The notes under the pieces: generated by a model | Seen by the model: only the letters and a program-made list of their open reading frames with translations | Databases searched by the model: none | Told to the model about the DNA's origin: nothing | Made by a program: the position numbers and the translations under genes | From: Lentisphaerota bacterium | GTDB taxonomy: Bacteria; Verrucomicrobiota; Lentisphaeria; Oligosphaerales; JABHEG01 | Reading direction: 5' to 3' | Length of the DNA: 57,115 bases | Assembly (NCBI GenBank): GCA_018676675.1 | Contig: JABHEG010000358.1 | Span: 1-57,115, forward strand | Shown: piece after piece, positions 33,172-43,300 of the stretch | Position numbering within the stretch: the stretch's first letter is position 1 | How the letters are laid out: each line of letters begins with the position of its first letter

Positions 33172-34680
33172 TCAGTGGGTGACTGACTTTCCGTCGGAGA
33201 TGTCATATTTATGTCCTGACTCCACGTGCCCGTAGAGTCGGTCAAAGACGGTCCTATAGTCGTCGTATTGTTCCTGGACCCGAGCGCACACATCAGGTGG
33301 AGCGGGGGCGACGGGGCGGGCTTCAGAGGCGGCGAGATCCGGCCGGAATGGGTAGAGCGTCCCTCGAGCTCCGGCCAGATCCTCGTCGGCAAGTGTTGCG
33401 AGTGGAAGTTGGTCAAACAGGGCTGCGAACAGGGTCTGGAAGAAGGTCCCTTTGCTTGCACCCCCGCCCAACACGATGGCGTCTATGCCTCCCTTGGCCA
33501 CCGGCATCTCGAACACACGGGCGAACTCGAATGCGAGTCCGGCTGCGACGCCTCGCAGCAAGTCGTCGCGGGAGGTGTGGGCTGACAATCCACAGAAAGA
33601 CCCCCCGCCCAGCAGACCAGGTACTATCGGATGTCGTTGGGTGCACCAAGGCACACAGGTCAAGCCCCGGGGGGGAAGCAACTCGCGTTCGAAAGTCGCC
33701 CGGCAGAGCTCCAGCGCCTGAGCGTGCTCAGAGTGTAGAAGGCTACCCAGGGCCCAATCCCAGGAGACGTTGCCCGTCAGCAGCGGTTGGACGACGAGTC
33801 GGCCCGGGGCGGCCGGGGAAGGGATCACGAGTTGGACGGGAGCCCAGCCGGTGCATCCGGGGGGCAGTACGAAATTGCCCACCCAGGCTGTGCCCAGGGA
33901 GCATTGCAGAGGACGCGACGAGATACGGGCTGCGGACATGTAGCCGGCTTCATGGTCCATGTAGGGGCCGGCAACCGGGATACCTTCAGGCAAGCCCAGC
34001 TCGGCTGCGGCTGTCGAGGAGAGTGGACGCGTCGTGTGACCGTTCCTGAGCGGGGCTATCCGTTTCAATGAAGCTCCGACCAACTGGAGAGGCGTCTCAG
34101 TCAGTCGGTCCTCGAGAACGCGGTAGCATCCCATCTGGAGGGCATTGCAAGGATCCTGGCGCCAGACTCCCGTGAGTTGATGGAAGGTGTACTCACCCGC
34201 TCCCACGTACAGCTGGCCGTCCTCGAGGGACTGACCACAGTGGTGGCACAGCCACTTGATTTTGGCGAGTCCCGCCCCCGGGCCGTTCCGTTGAGAGAGG
34301 TCACGCCAGTACGCGTCCGTCATCTGGGCAGCGATATCGGGGAGGAGAGGGAGGGGGCGACTGTCATTCCACAGCAGCATGGGGGTCAGAGGACCTCCGC
34401 CTGCCTGGTCAACTATGGCCCCACTTCCCCCTTGAGCGGCGATGCCGATTCCCTTGATTTCAGTTCCGAGAGGGAGCGCCTGCAGCAGTCCACGGCAGCA
34501 CTCCAGCAGGCCTCGCCGGAGGTCACGTAGGTCCTGCTCGCGTTGGCCGTCCGGTGCCGTTGATACGACAAGTCTGGACGCTGATGTCCCGAGTAGGCTT
34601 CCGGTATCTGCGCAGAATGCAGCGCCCTTCAGGTTTGTCGTCCCGACGTCGATACCAAGATACGCGGCCAGTGTTGCCAT
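33172..34680 (-). CDS. FGGY-family carbohydrate kinase
   Basis: 502 residues. The N-terminal phosphate motif YLGIDVGTTNLKGAAF (8-23) and the C-terminal nucleotide-binding element IVLGGGASKGTFFQTLFAAL are intact, with LLWNDSRP and GPYMDHEAGYM in the positions used for sugar contact and catalysis. The family phosphorylates keto-sugars or polyols such as xylulose, fuculose or rhamnulose. With the isomerase next to it, the pair would carry out isomerization then phosphorylation of an aldose. An aldolase to finish the route is not in the window. The ribosome-binding site aagg lies 7 nt before ATG. A 256-bp inverted-repeat element begins only 17 bp upstream of the start, so the promoter must be in or beyond that element. 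Confidence 0.88.
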   Translation of the reverse strand: MATLAAYLGIDVGTTNLKGAAFCADTGSLLGTSASRLVVSTAPDGQREQDLRDLRRGLLECCRGLLQALPLGTEIKGIGIAAQGGSGAIVDQAGGGPLTPMLLWNDSRPLPLLPDIAAQMTDAYWRDLSQRNGPGAGLAKIKWLCHHCGQSLEDGQLYVGAGEYTFHQLTGVWRQDPCNALQMGCYRVLEDRLTETPLQLVGASLKRIAPLRNGHTTRPLSSTAAAELGLPEGIPVAGPYMDHEAGYMSAARISSRPLQCSLGTAWVGNFVLPPGCTGWAPVQLVIPSPAAPGRLVVQPLLTGNVSWDWALGSLLHSEHAQALELCRATFERELLPPRGLTCVPWCTQRHPIVPGLLGGGSFCGLSAHTSRDDLLRGVAAGLAFEFARVFEMPVAKGGIDAIVLGGGASKGTFFQTLFAALFDQLPLATLADEDLAGARGTLYPFRPDLAASEARPVAPAPPDVCARVQEQYDDYRTVFDRLYGHVESGHKYDISDGKSVTH

Positions 34681-34697
34681 GGCGGAGCCTTAGGGTT

Positions 34698-34953
34698 GGC
34701 GCGGAAATAACTTCACATTTTGGCGGGAGCGCAGGATGGTCAGCCGGAAGGCAGGAGGAGCAACGCATACCGAGGTATGTGTGCGACGACTAACGTCGCG
34801 AATGGCCGTGCTCCGCCCCGCCCCGTAGGGCTGCGTCCCTTTTGCTCTCTGGCTTCGTTGCTTCACTCGGGACATATCACGATATGCCCGCTCGCCGGCG
34901 CCTGGCCAGAAACCAAAATGACCAGCAGCAAAATGTGAAGTTATTTTCGCGCC
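34698..34953. mobile_element. 256-bp MITE-like element with 24-bp inverted ends
   Basis: The ends at 34698-34721 and 34930-34953 are inverted repeats, 23 of 24 matching (ggcgcggaaataacttcaca...). Near-identical 12-bp direct repeats, ccttagggttgg and ccttacggttgg, lie at 34688-34699 and 34957-34968, as expected of a target duplication. Inside are smaller palindromes: cataccgaggtatg, gcgacg/cgtcgc and catatcacgatatg. No plausible protein is encoded. Together with the hairpin repeat at 35117-35227 it accounts for most of the 651-bp gap 34681-35331; the remainder shows nothing. Confidence 0.8.
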
Positions 34954-35116
34954 GGCCCTTACGGTTGGTCGAGGGCTGCCCGGGGGCCATCAATCAGCGA
35001 TGGGGTGTGTAATGTAGGCAGTGAATGCGGTCAGGCCAGTCTGAAGCGTCGGGGGGATGATCTGTCAGCGATGAATCGGCGTGCGTCCCGGACGCGGCAA
35101 TCGCGAGGGTCACCAC

Positions 35117-35227
35117 TAGCCTTGAGCAAGTGACGCGTAGTGGAACGCGTCGAAACTCGTGCCGCAATCGTTTGCGGCGCAAGTGGATTGTGAGTGAAGC
35201 GATGAGCTTCGCGAATAATCCAGGCTA
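35117..35227 (-). repeat. Multi-hairpin repeat (short form), copy 4
   Basis: 111 bp bounded by ctagcc and ggctag, in the opposite orientation to 22128-22237. The same three stems are present. In the middle stem one A-T pair of the other copy is replaced by a G-T wobble and the tetraloop is ACGA instead of GCAA. It lies between divergent genes. Confidence 0.8.
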
Positions 35228-35331
35228 GATTTACTCGTCTATCACAGACTTCGCGACTCGGTAGCGTGACGGACTGTGTTGTCTCGGGCGCCCTGCCTAA
35301 CGGCTGCAAGCCAAACAGCGAGGGGTACGTC

Positions 35332-37329
35332 GTGAAGGATTTCTCCAAGCCGGTGTCCTGCCAGGTGATGCCGCAGACTCCCCGTTGGCTGGACCAGCGT
35401 CTCAGCCGAGCCCGCTTCAACCAGTTTGCCTACGTGGCTCCCGTCCCGGGAGACCTGGGCGAATGGCGCGAGCGAGCGGGTTGGGTGGCGCGGAGGCTTC
35501 GAGTCGTGGCTGGTCTGCTGCCCGAGCCTGTTAGGATACCCCTTGCGGTGGAGTCGTTTGCCGAGTTTGAGCACGCGGACTGCGTCGTTACTCCGGTCAG
35601 GTTTGAGAGTCGCCCGGGCATCCATGTGACCGGGACGCTGTATCGATCCAGTCGACAGACTGGGCGGGCGCCGGGAGTTCTTTGCCCGCACGGGCACTGG
35701 CCTTCGGGCAGAATTCATCATGACGATCGGGGGTCGATCCCTGCTCGTTGCCTCGCCTTGGCCAATCTTGGCTTTGTCGTCTTCAGCTATGACATGATTG
35801 GGTATAACGATTCACGCGATGTGATGCACCGATGGCCTCCGGCTCTGGCGCGGGAGGCCGCGCTCTGGGGAATCGGGACGTGCGGTTTGCAGCTCTGGAA
35901 CAGCATCCGAGCGGTTGACTTCCTTTGTTCGTTGACGGATGTCGATCCCGAGCGTATCGGGTGCACAGGCGCCTCGGGAGGAGGCTCCCAGACATGGAAT
36001 CTGGCCGCCGTGGATGACCGGGTGAAGGTGGTGGCTCCGGTGTGCATGCTCTCGTCCCACTACCAGGGAGGCTGCCAGTGTGAAGAAGCGCCCTTGATGC
36101 GCCTCGGCGATCTGACGACATTCGACATCGTGGCATCCCTTGCGCCGCGCCCCATCCTGCTGCCTTCGGTAACCGGGGATTGGACGAATCTGAACCCGGA
36201 GTATGAGATTCCTCGTCTGAGACGTGTATATGCGCTCCACGGTGCTGGGGACCGGGTCGGCAACGTGCATTTTGATGCCGGGCACAACTACAACCAAGCG
36301 ACGCGTGAGTATGTCTATGGTTGGATGCTGCGCTGGCTGGCGGGGCGAAGAGATGCCCCCGAACGTGTGCCGGAGCCGGCCATCGGACCTCTGCCGTCTG
36401 ACCGGGCTTTGATTCTTGCTCCCGCGAAGCGCCCGACGACTGAAGCGAAGACGCACCGCACCATCCGTTCTCTGGCCGCAGTGTCTGACGCGCCTTTCAG
36501 CCGGCCGCTCACCACCTCGAAAGGGCTGACTGGCCTCAGAGCCGGGTATCTGGAACCATACGCTGAGATTATCGGTGTGGATGCTGCCCCGGTGGACGTG
36601 GCCGTCCGCGTGACCTTCGCGCAGACTCAGTGTCCCGGGTTTACTGTTTCCCGGCAGGTGATCTCGCGTCGTGGGGTGGGCGATGCTGTGCCTGCCCTCG
36701 CAGTTGTGCCGGATGGCGTGGATGTGGATCCGGGGGATCGCGCCGTGCTTGCCGTGTGCGGCGAAGGCAAAGCGGAGCTGTTCCCCAACGGGAAGCCGAG
36801 CGGCCTGATGAGGTCGCTGATCAGAGCCCGTCTACCGGTGTTGGCCGTTGATTTGCTTGGTACGGGTGATACCCGGCGAAGTCTCACCGATGTCCCGCGT
36901 GATACGGAGGACCTACTGTTCCACGCCTTCAATCCCAGCTTGATGTCGATGCGCGTGCAGGATGTCTGCACGGCTCTTTCGGCGCTTCGGCAGAGCTGGA
37001 AACCGTCCCGGGTGACCGTGCTGGGGACAACTCTCGGGGCTCGCACGGCCGCCTTGGCGTTGCCTCTTGTTCCTGCGGTAGACCAGGCCTTTCTCGACCT
37101 AAAGGGAGTCCACGACCGTCCGCGCGATTGGGCTGATGACACCTACCATCCCTTGATCCTGGCGACCGGCGGTCTCCGGGGGGCGCTGGCCCTGACCACG
37201 ACGCCCGATGTGTGCGTGACTCACGCGGATCGACAGCTTTCTGAATGGCTTGCAGGGCTGGATCGGTCAGCCGGCAGTCGGCAGACGTACCGGGGCGTCA
37301 GCATCCCTCTGTCGAGGCTTGTTGGGTGA
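35332..37329 (+). CDS. Acetylxylan-esterase-like alpha/beta hydrolase, double-domain
   Basis: 665 residues from GTG at 35332, 6 nt after gagggg; GTG at 35266 is an alternative without a clear ribosome-binding site. The first 370 residues form an alpha/beta-hydrolase with the nucleophile elbow GCTGASGGGSQTW, oxyanion region GVLCPHGHW, and FDAGHNYNQAT holding the likely catalytic His. This resembles the acetyl xylan esterase/AXE1-like group. The last 270 residues look like a second, degenerate hydrolase fold (VTVLGTTLGARTAAL in place of GxSxG), probably structural. It would deacylate complex carbohydrates or related esters. No signal peptide is seen, so it may be cytoplasmic and act on imported oligosaccharides. 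It is divergent from the kinase-isomerase pair. Confidence 0.82.
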   Translation: MKDFSKPVSCQVMPQTPRWLDQRLSRARFNQFAYVAPVPGDLGEWRERAGWVARRLRVVAGLLPEPVRIPLAVESFAEFEHADCVVTPVRFESRPGIHVTGTLYRSSRQTGRAPGVLCPHGHWPSGRIHHDDRGSIPARCLALANLGFVVFSYDMIGYNDSRDVMHRWPPALAREAALWGIGTCGLQLWNSIRAVDFLCSLTDVDPERIGCTGASGGGSQTWNLAAVDDRVKVVAPVCMLSSHYQGGCQCEEAPLMRLGDLTTFDIVASLAPRPILLPSVTGDWTNLNPEYEIPRLRRVYALHGAGDRVGNVHFDAGHNYNQATREYVYGWMLRWLAGRRDAPERVPEPAIGPLPSDRALILAPAKRPTTEAKTHRTIRSLAAVSDAPFSRPLTTSKGLTGLRAGYLEPYAEIIGVDAAPVDVAVRVTFAQTQCPGFTVSRQVISRRGVGDAVPALAVVPDGVDVDPGDRAVLAVCGEGKAELFPNGKPSGLMRSLIRARLPVLAVDLLGTGDTRRSLTDVPRDTEDLLFHAFNPSLMSMRVQDVCTALSALRQSWKPSRVTVLGTTLGARTAALALPLVPAVDQAFLDLKGVHDRPRDWADDTYHPLILATGGLRGALALTTTPDVCVTHADRQLSEWLAGLDRSAGSRQTYRGVSIPLSRLVG

Positions 37330-37432
37330 CCGTTGTGCCGGCGGGATCGGCCGTCCGGACGGGCATTGAGCAGCGGATGACATCCAGTCGACCCGTTCTG
37401 GACGTCTGTGTTGGTATGGGAAAGAAGGGCGT

Positions 37433-38437
37433 ATGACCAGTCGGGACCGTTCATCCTCAAAGCCTCCACCGCGTGTATCGCTCTGCGGGCTCATCAGTGT
37501 GGCTGGAGTGGCGTGTGCAGTCGGCACGCTCTTCGGCTTCCTTGGGCCGTTCTACTGGTTCTTCGACCTCTTCTCCCACTTCCGGGTGCAGTATGCTCTG
37601 GGACTAGCAGTGGCAGGAGGGGTCGCGTTGTTCCGCAAGGAGTTCCAGATGGGGACGGGCTTTACCGGCCTCGCGATGCTCAATGCCGTGCTACTCGTTC
37701 CTCAGCTTGTGGCTGAGTCGCGGCCGGAGATCAACCCGATTTCCGTGATGTTCCGGGCTGTCCTGATCAACGTCAACACGCGTTCGGGAGATCCCGTCCG
37801 CGTGGGGGCATTCATCACTGAGGCCGACCCTGATGTACTCATTTTGGAGGAAGTGAACGAGAACTGGCTTGTCGAGTTGGGTGTCGCTTTGGCACCGTTC
37901 CCCTACGCGGTCGAACGGCCTCGCGAGGACAACTTCGGCATCGCGCTGTACAGCAAGTTTCCCCTGGTTGGTGAGGAGATTCGCTTCATCGGCCAGGACG
38001 AAGTCCCCTCGATCATTGCTGACGCAGAGACACCGGGCGGATGCTGCACGATCGTCGCCACGCACACCGTGCCGCCGGCGGGACCGAAGCGGAGCGCGAT
38101 GCGCAATGCGCACCTGAAACGGTTGGCCGAGGAGGTAAAGAAGGAAATCTACCCTCTGCTCGTCATGGGGGACTTGAATACCACTCCGTGGTCCGTTCAC
38201 TTCCGACGCCTGCGGGAGAGAACAGGGCTGCACGACAGCTCGCGAGGGCATGGGCTGTCTCCCACCTGGCCCACCTACAACCCCTTGCTCATGATTCCCA
38301 TCGACCACTGCTTCCATTCAGACGAGATCACGATCATTGGTCGGTCGGTCGGTCCGCGCGTCGGTTCGGATCACTTTCCCTTGACGGTTGATATCGCCCT
38401 CGGCCCTGACACGACGGCAGGCTCGTCACTGAGGTAA
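37433..38437 (+). CDS. Membrane-anchored endonuclease/exonuclease/phosphatase-family protein
   Basis: 334 residues. Three hydrophobic segments lie at about 18-40, 48-65 and 75-92, followed by a catalytic EEP domain. Metal and catalytic residues are visible in order: VLINVNTR, LILEEVNENW (Glu), LYSKFP, THTVPP, VMGDLNTTPWS (Asp, Asn) and the terminal GSDHFPL (Asp, His). The topology resembles the bacterial proteins with three helices before the EEP domain, for which a phosphodiesterase or sphingomyelinase-like action on the outer face is a common guess. The substrate is unknown. gaagg lies before the ATG. It follows the esterase-like gene by 103 bp and converges on the TrpF-like gene. Confidence 0.85.
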   Translation: MTSRDRSSSKPPPRVSLCGLISVAGVACAVGTLFGFLGPFYWFFDLFSHFRVQYALGLAVAGGVALFRKEFQMGTGFTGLAMLNAVLLVPQLVAESRPEINPISVMFRAVLINVNTRSGDPVRVGAFITEADPDVLILEEVNENWLVELGVALAPFPYAVERPREDNFGIALYSKFPLVGEEIRFIGQDEVPSIIADAETPGGCCTIVATHTVPPAGPKRSAMRNAHLKRLAEEVKKEIYPLLVMGDLNTTPWSVHFRRLRERTGLHDSSRGHGLSPTWPTYNPLLMIPIDHCFHSDEITIIGRSVGPRVGSDHFPLTVDIALGPDTTAGSSLR

Positions 38438-38456
38438 GCCGTCGACTGCGTACGGC

Positions 38457-39146
38457 TCAGATGATCTCGCCGAAGCCTTTCCTGGCTTCCCTGACAAAGC
38501 GTGCTGCGGCTGCCTGAGACTTGCGCCCATCCGGGGCTTCGATGCCCGTGTGCGTGTCCACGCCGGCCGGGCGGACATGCAGGATGGCAGACCGGACATT
38601 CTGCGGCGTCAGTCCTCCTGCGAGGATGACGGGCAACGGGGAGAGGTCCACCAGGTGCCGGCTGGTGTCCCAGTCGTGTGTCATCCCCGTAGCTCCTTCC
38701 GCCCCTGTACGTGGATCGAACGTGTCGGTGATGAATCCGTCCACCCAGGGTGAGAGCTGGTCGATAGTCCGGGCAAGGTGACTCTCGTTCCCCGAGCGGA
38801 CGACGAGGCTCTTGAGAACGAACAGGTCAGCGGCTGTCTGCCTGAGCCGCTGCAGTTCTTCTCTGGCAATTGCCCCATGCAACTGCACGTGCTTGACGCC
38901 CAGCTTCCTGCACAGGGCGGCGATTTCCGCGGATCGGTCAAGGTAGGTGATCAGGATACCCGCGCGGGTGCCGGGCAGCCCGGAGAAGATAGTCTTCGCT
39001 TCATCGTCGTTTACATCCTCTGTGTGCACCGGCAGGCGCAACGGGATCCCAAGCCAATCGAACCCTGCGGCGCAGAGCATGGAGGCCTCGGTGGAATCGA
39101 GGACACCCGCGACCTGGATGAGTGGGACGGGGAGGACTGGGCGCAT
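38457..39146 (-). CDS. TrpF-like TIM-barrel protein lacking the catalytic Cys
   Basis: 229 residues. Phosphoribosylanthranilate isomerase features are clear: VQLHG, GFITDTF with the general-acid Asp, GATGMTHDW, LAGGLTPQNV and GVDTHTGIEAPDG. The N-terminal KxCGI motif, whose Cys is the general base, reads IQVAGVL here, so the Cys is Ala. The following segment is also divergent. It is therefore unlikely to be a normal tryptophan enzyme and may isomerise or bind another phosphosugar. No trp gene is near. It starts 3 bp after the stop of a sugar epimerase-like gene, which points to sugar metabolism. Confidence 0.78.
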   Translation of the reverse strand: MRPVLPVPLIQVAGVLDSTEASMLCAAGFDWLGIPLRLPVHTEDVNDDEAKTIFSGLPGTRAGILITYLDRSAEIAALCRKLGVKHVQLHGAIAREELQRLRQTAADLFVLKSLVVRSGNESHLARTIDQLSPWVDGFITDTFDPRTGAEGATGMTHDWDTSRHLVDLSPLPVILAGGLTPQNVRSAILHVRPAGVDTHTGIEAPDGRKSQAAAARFVREARKGFGEII

Positions 39147-39149
39147 TAC

Positions 39150-40037
39150 TCACTGGACCCCGTCGAACTCGATCATCCACTTGGCCAGTTCGAGGGCGTA
39201 ATCGAGCTTGGCCAGACGCACGGGCACCGGGCATCGGTTCTCACCCGGAATCTCGTAGTTAAACAGCCCATCATACCCGCTCTGCCGGAGGGCTTCCATG
39301 ACTCCCGTCCACGGGACTGTCCCACGGCTGTAAGGGATCATGTGGTCATCGTGTTGGCCGAGGTTGTCCGCGACGTGAAGTGCCTTGAGCAGAGGTCCTG
39401 CCGCCCGGATGAAGTCGGGACAGTTCACTCCGTTGATGTTGGCGTGGCCCGTGTCCAAGCAGATGGCAACGTTCCCGGCTCCTACCGCCTCGATGACCCG
39501 GAGTGTCTGTTCGGCATCCTGGACCCCGCTGTCCGGCCCGAGATTTTCGAGACAGATCGTGGTGACTCCTCCTTTTGCGTATTCGGCGATCCGGCTCAGG
39601 GCATCGACGCGTCGGGCGAATACGCGTTCCTCAGACCACCCGGCTCCTTTGAGTCTCCCACCGCCCAGATGGAGAACGCCGGCTTCGATGCCGAGAGCGT
39701 TGAACAGATCGATCCAGCGGCGCATGTCTTCCTGGGCCTCGGAGAAATCAGCATCGTCGGCAGGTGCGATGTCGGCCCCCCGTCGTCCATTCATGTCTTC
39801 CGGTCGGAACCCCTTGTTGCAGAGATAAAAATGTCCTTGGGGGAAGCTGAGTCCATGGTCGTCAGCGAAGCACTTGAAGGCATCCCCGACGCGGGTTGGG
39901 TCACCCCGCTTGAGCAGATCGTGTCCGTGCTCGTCGCTGAGCTCGGCGACATCCCATCCGTGTTCCGTCAGGCACGTAACCATCTCCTCCGGGAGCATCT
40001 CGATGAGATAGCTCGTCCACATTGAGGGGCGCATCAT
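39150..40037 (-). CDS. Sugar phosphate isomerase/epimerase (xylose isomerase-like TIM barrel)
   Basis: 295 residues from ATG at 40037, with ggag 9 nt upstream; ATG at 40052 or GTG at 40082 would add residues. The AP endonuclease 2/xylose-isomerase-like family is shown by LHLGGGRLKGAGWSEE, ICLENLGPDSG with the metal-binding Glu, ICLDTGHANINGVN with Asp and His, LHVADNLGQHDDH and FNYEIPGE with the last Glu. A full set of metal ligands is present. The family covers inosose dehydratase, hydroxypyruvate isomerase and ketose 3-epimerases; the specific reaction is not determinable. It is first of a two-gene operon with the TrpF-like gene. Confidence 0.87.
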   Translation of the reverse strand: MMRPSMWTSYLIEMLPEEMVTCLTEHGWDVAELSDEHGHDLLKRGDPTRVGDAFKCFADDHGLSFPQGHFYLCNKGFRPEDMNGRRGADIAPADDADFSEAQEDMRRWIDLFNALGIEAGVLHLGGGRLKGAGWSEERVFARRVDALSRIAEYAKGGVTTICLENLGPDSGVQDAEQTLRVIEAVGAGNVAICLDTGHANINGVNCPDFIRAAGPLLKALHVADNLGQHDDHMIPYSRGTVPWTGVMEALRQSGYDGLFNYEIPGENRCPVPVRLAKLDYALELAKWMIEFDGVQ

Positions 40038-40305
40038 GTCGGTCGTCTCCATAGGTTGTGACTTCACGCCTTCCCCGAACACTGCTTTGGCCGCCGGCAG
40101 GTTCTGCCACCGTGGCTTCGCTTGAGGGGTGACTGAATGTACGGGCTAAGTTGCGGTCGTCCAGACGAACTCGCAGTTTGGGGCGTCTCAAGGTAGGGTG
40201 TGGTTACGCAGTCTGGACGTCGCCGGCATCCTTCGGACTTGCTTGCCTGGCCGGTGTCGATGCGTGTCGACGAGAGGATTCGTGCTAACCTGGGAGGTTT
40301 GACCC

Positions 40306-43300
40306 ATGGCGTGTCTAGGGCGTGGCGTTCCTGGATCAGGGCGGGGTGGGCTACTCGTCGTCTGTCTGCTGTGCGGCGCTGTTTGGCGCACTTGGGCCTG
40401 GACCCCGGTCATGGACTTGGCATTCGAGGAGGGCCGGGGCCAGTGGGTCCTGGACGCTTCGGCGAGTGAGAACCATGCCGTCCTGGGGACCAATGAACAG
40501 GAAGAAACAAGAGATCCTGCCTGGGGACAGGCACCCACTGGCCATGCCCTGACGTTCGATGGGCATGATGACGTTGTGACCGTTCCGCACACGCTTTCCC
40601 TGGTTCCAGCTGCCGGTTTGCGGGTGGCCGTGTGGTTCATGCAGACCGGTCGAACTCCGTTTGCTCGTCTGGTTGACAAGGGATCCGGCTTCGATGTGTA
40701 CATTGACGACCGCGGCTTTGGGAGCTTCAGATTCCACGGGGCAGAAGCGTTCGGGATCCGGACTGACTGTGCTGTCCCATTGAACCAATGGTGTCACCTG
40801 ATGGGGCAACACGACGGCAGGACGCTGTCGATCTGGTTGAACGGGGAGTGTGTTGGCAGGCGACCGTTCTCCGGGCCGCTTCCTTCGCAGCCTATGCAGA
40901 CGGGGGAGCCGGTGCGCATAGGGAATGGACATGCGGCCCGGCCGTTCTGTGGCCGGATATCGCGCGTTGCCATCTGGAACTCTGGCTACGAGCCGCTACC
41001 GGTTTCGCCTCTCACTGCGGATGCGGATACGGTTGGTCTATGGTCGTTGGACGGCCTAACTTCGGGGCTGGATCGCGGCCCGCTCAGCTTGGTCTGTGAG
41101 GTCCGGGGAGCCACAGAGTGTGCGGGGCGAGTGGCCGGTGCACTCAGCTTCGCCGGGGATGACTGTGTTCGTGTGCGCCACCATTCGGGAATGGACCTGC
41201 GCGATGAGCTTGCGATCGAGTGCTGGGTCAAACAGACGGAACGTCGCCCTTACGCACGGATCTTGGAAAAATCAGAGTGGGTCTATGCGCTGTGGGTACG
41301 GAGCGACGGACGCGTTGATTTTGTCTTCAAGAACGATGACGAAGCCACGACCCACACCATTACCGACTCGGTCATCCCCCTCCAACGTTGGGTGCATCTA
41401 CGGGCGGAGTTCGACGGTTTTGAAGCACTTGTGTACATCGACGGTGTGGTCGTGGGGCGCAGCCGCGTCCCGGAACAGAAGCGGCGCATCACACGATCTG
41501 ATGGCGATCTCTTCATCGGGAATCGTGAGGCCGGGGACCGTGGCTTTGTCGGTGCAATCGACGATGTCCGCCTGTCCCGCATTGTGCGGCGGCCTCGACC
41601 ACCGGTCCACGTGTGGGTCACGCCCGCCCCACTCGACGAAACCTGGGATATCTGGACGGAAGTCCGTGGCTCGCGCGGCAAGGTGACCATGGCGCGTGGA
41701 GCGTTGATAGATCCGGCGGACGGCCGAACGCTCCGAACTTGGACCCTCAGCGAATTCGACTACGGGCGGGGATGTCAGACGATCGATGTCCGAGATGTGT
41801 TGCCGGGCGAATACAGGATCGAGGTCGTGGGTCTTGCAGTGGATGGGGCTGAGGTCGCACGGGCAACCCACGACATCACTCGCCCGGGGCCTCCAGCCTG
41901 GTCGGGAGGCGCCACCGGAGTGACCAACGAGGTCTTGCCGCCCTGGACCCCAATGGGTGTGTCGTCCGAGGCTAGCGGCCACGCGGTGACATGCTGGGGG
42001 CGCGTATACGGTTTTGAGAAGAGCTTCCTGCCTGCTCGGATAGAGAGTCTCGGAGGAGAGCTGCTTGCCGGCCCGGCTCGCCTGGTCGTGATCGGAGACG
42101 ATGGGCGTCGTCTTCCGGTAGTGGAGGAGTGCCGCGTTGCGGAGTCCGCGGACCATGCTGTCACGCTGCGAGGGAAGATCACGATCGGCTCGGGCTCCGC
42201 CCGGTTGAGGGCAACGTCGCTCACCACCATTGAGTATGACGGTATGTTGCGCACCGACCTCGAGCTGGACCCCGGTGAGTCGTGGGAACGGATCGGCGAG
42301 ATTGTGCTGGAGATCCCACTGAAGCCGGCAACGGCAACGCTCATGACCCATCCCGGGCGTTGGTTTGACGACCCGACATGCGCCGGGAAGGTCCCGGAAG
42401 GAGGCTGGGGCGTGCCGGACAGCTGGTACTTGTGGGTTGGGGGGGAGCACCGTGGGCTGTGCTGGTTTGCAGAGGATCAAGCGGAGTGGGAACTGTCTGA
42501 CGGGAGCCACGGCCTGAGCCTCACCCCCGGCGACGGTGAGGTGCTGCTGCGCGTCCGGTTGCGGAACGGCCCCAGCGATCGTCGATCGTTCACATGGGGG
42601 CTGATGGCCACCCCTGTCAAACCGTTGCCGAAGGGATGGCAGACACTGCGTTTCGGCGGTCCGCACACACCAGCGGACATTCACGTCCTCTGGTCAACGG
42701 TGCGGTCCAGCCAATGGCATTCGTTTCCCCTTCCTGTGGATGACACGTGGTACCGTGATCAGGTAGCCCGGGCGCATGCGGCAGGGCGACGGTTTGTGCC
42801 CTACACCAATTTCAACATGCAGAGCGACATCGGGGAGGATTGGGAGTATTGGGGGGAGACATGGTCGGCGTGCGCTGGTGAAGGGAAAGCCGCTGATGTG
42901 CTGGCGATGAACGTCGTCAACGTCCGCTGCTGTGCCGCGCTGCCTGCGTGGTGTGACTTCATCACCTGGACCTACAAGGAATTCATCGATTCGTTCGACA
43001 GCGACGGCTTCTATCTTGACAACTCCGTTCCTCACGTGTGCCGGAACGAACGGCACCCCTCTGAACACCACAATCGGCGCCACATCTTTGCAGCCCGAGA
43101 GCTCATGAAACGCTTCTACGCGATCACGAAGCAGAACGATCCCAACAACGTCATGGTCTGCCACATGTCATCACGGCCGTGTTTGCCCTTGTTGTCGTTC
43201 TGCGACGCGATCGTGGACGGAGAACAGTACGGATACCTTCTGGATGAACGCTTCGATGGCCACTACATGCCGGTCACGCCCCTGGATCGTGTGCGTGCTG

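Noticed and set aside
35030..35421. Short open reading frames with a similar peptide (LAWIIREA...FTHNPLAPQ) at three places (4148, 22115, 35031)
   Set aside because: They are translations of the same non-coding hairpin repeat on different strands; no ribosome-binding sites, and reading continues into unrelated sequence.
38778..40025. 415-residue plus-strand open frame opposite the epimerase and TrpF-like genes
   Set aside because: It spans two genes with clear motifs on the other strand and has no recognisable domain.
41398..42684. 428-residue minus-strand open frame opposite the LamG protein
   Set aside because: Antisense shadow; the plus-strand protein has clear LamG domains and an export signal across the same bases.
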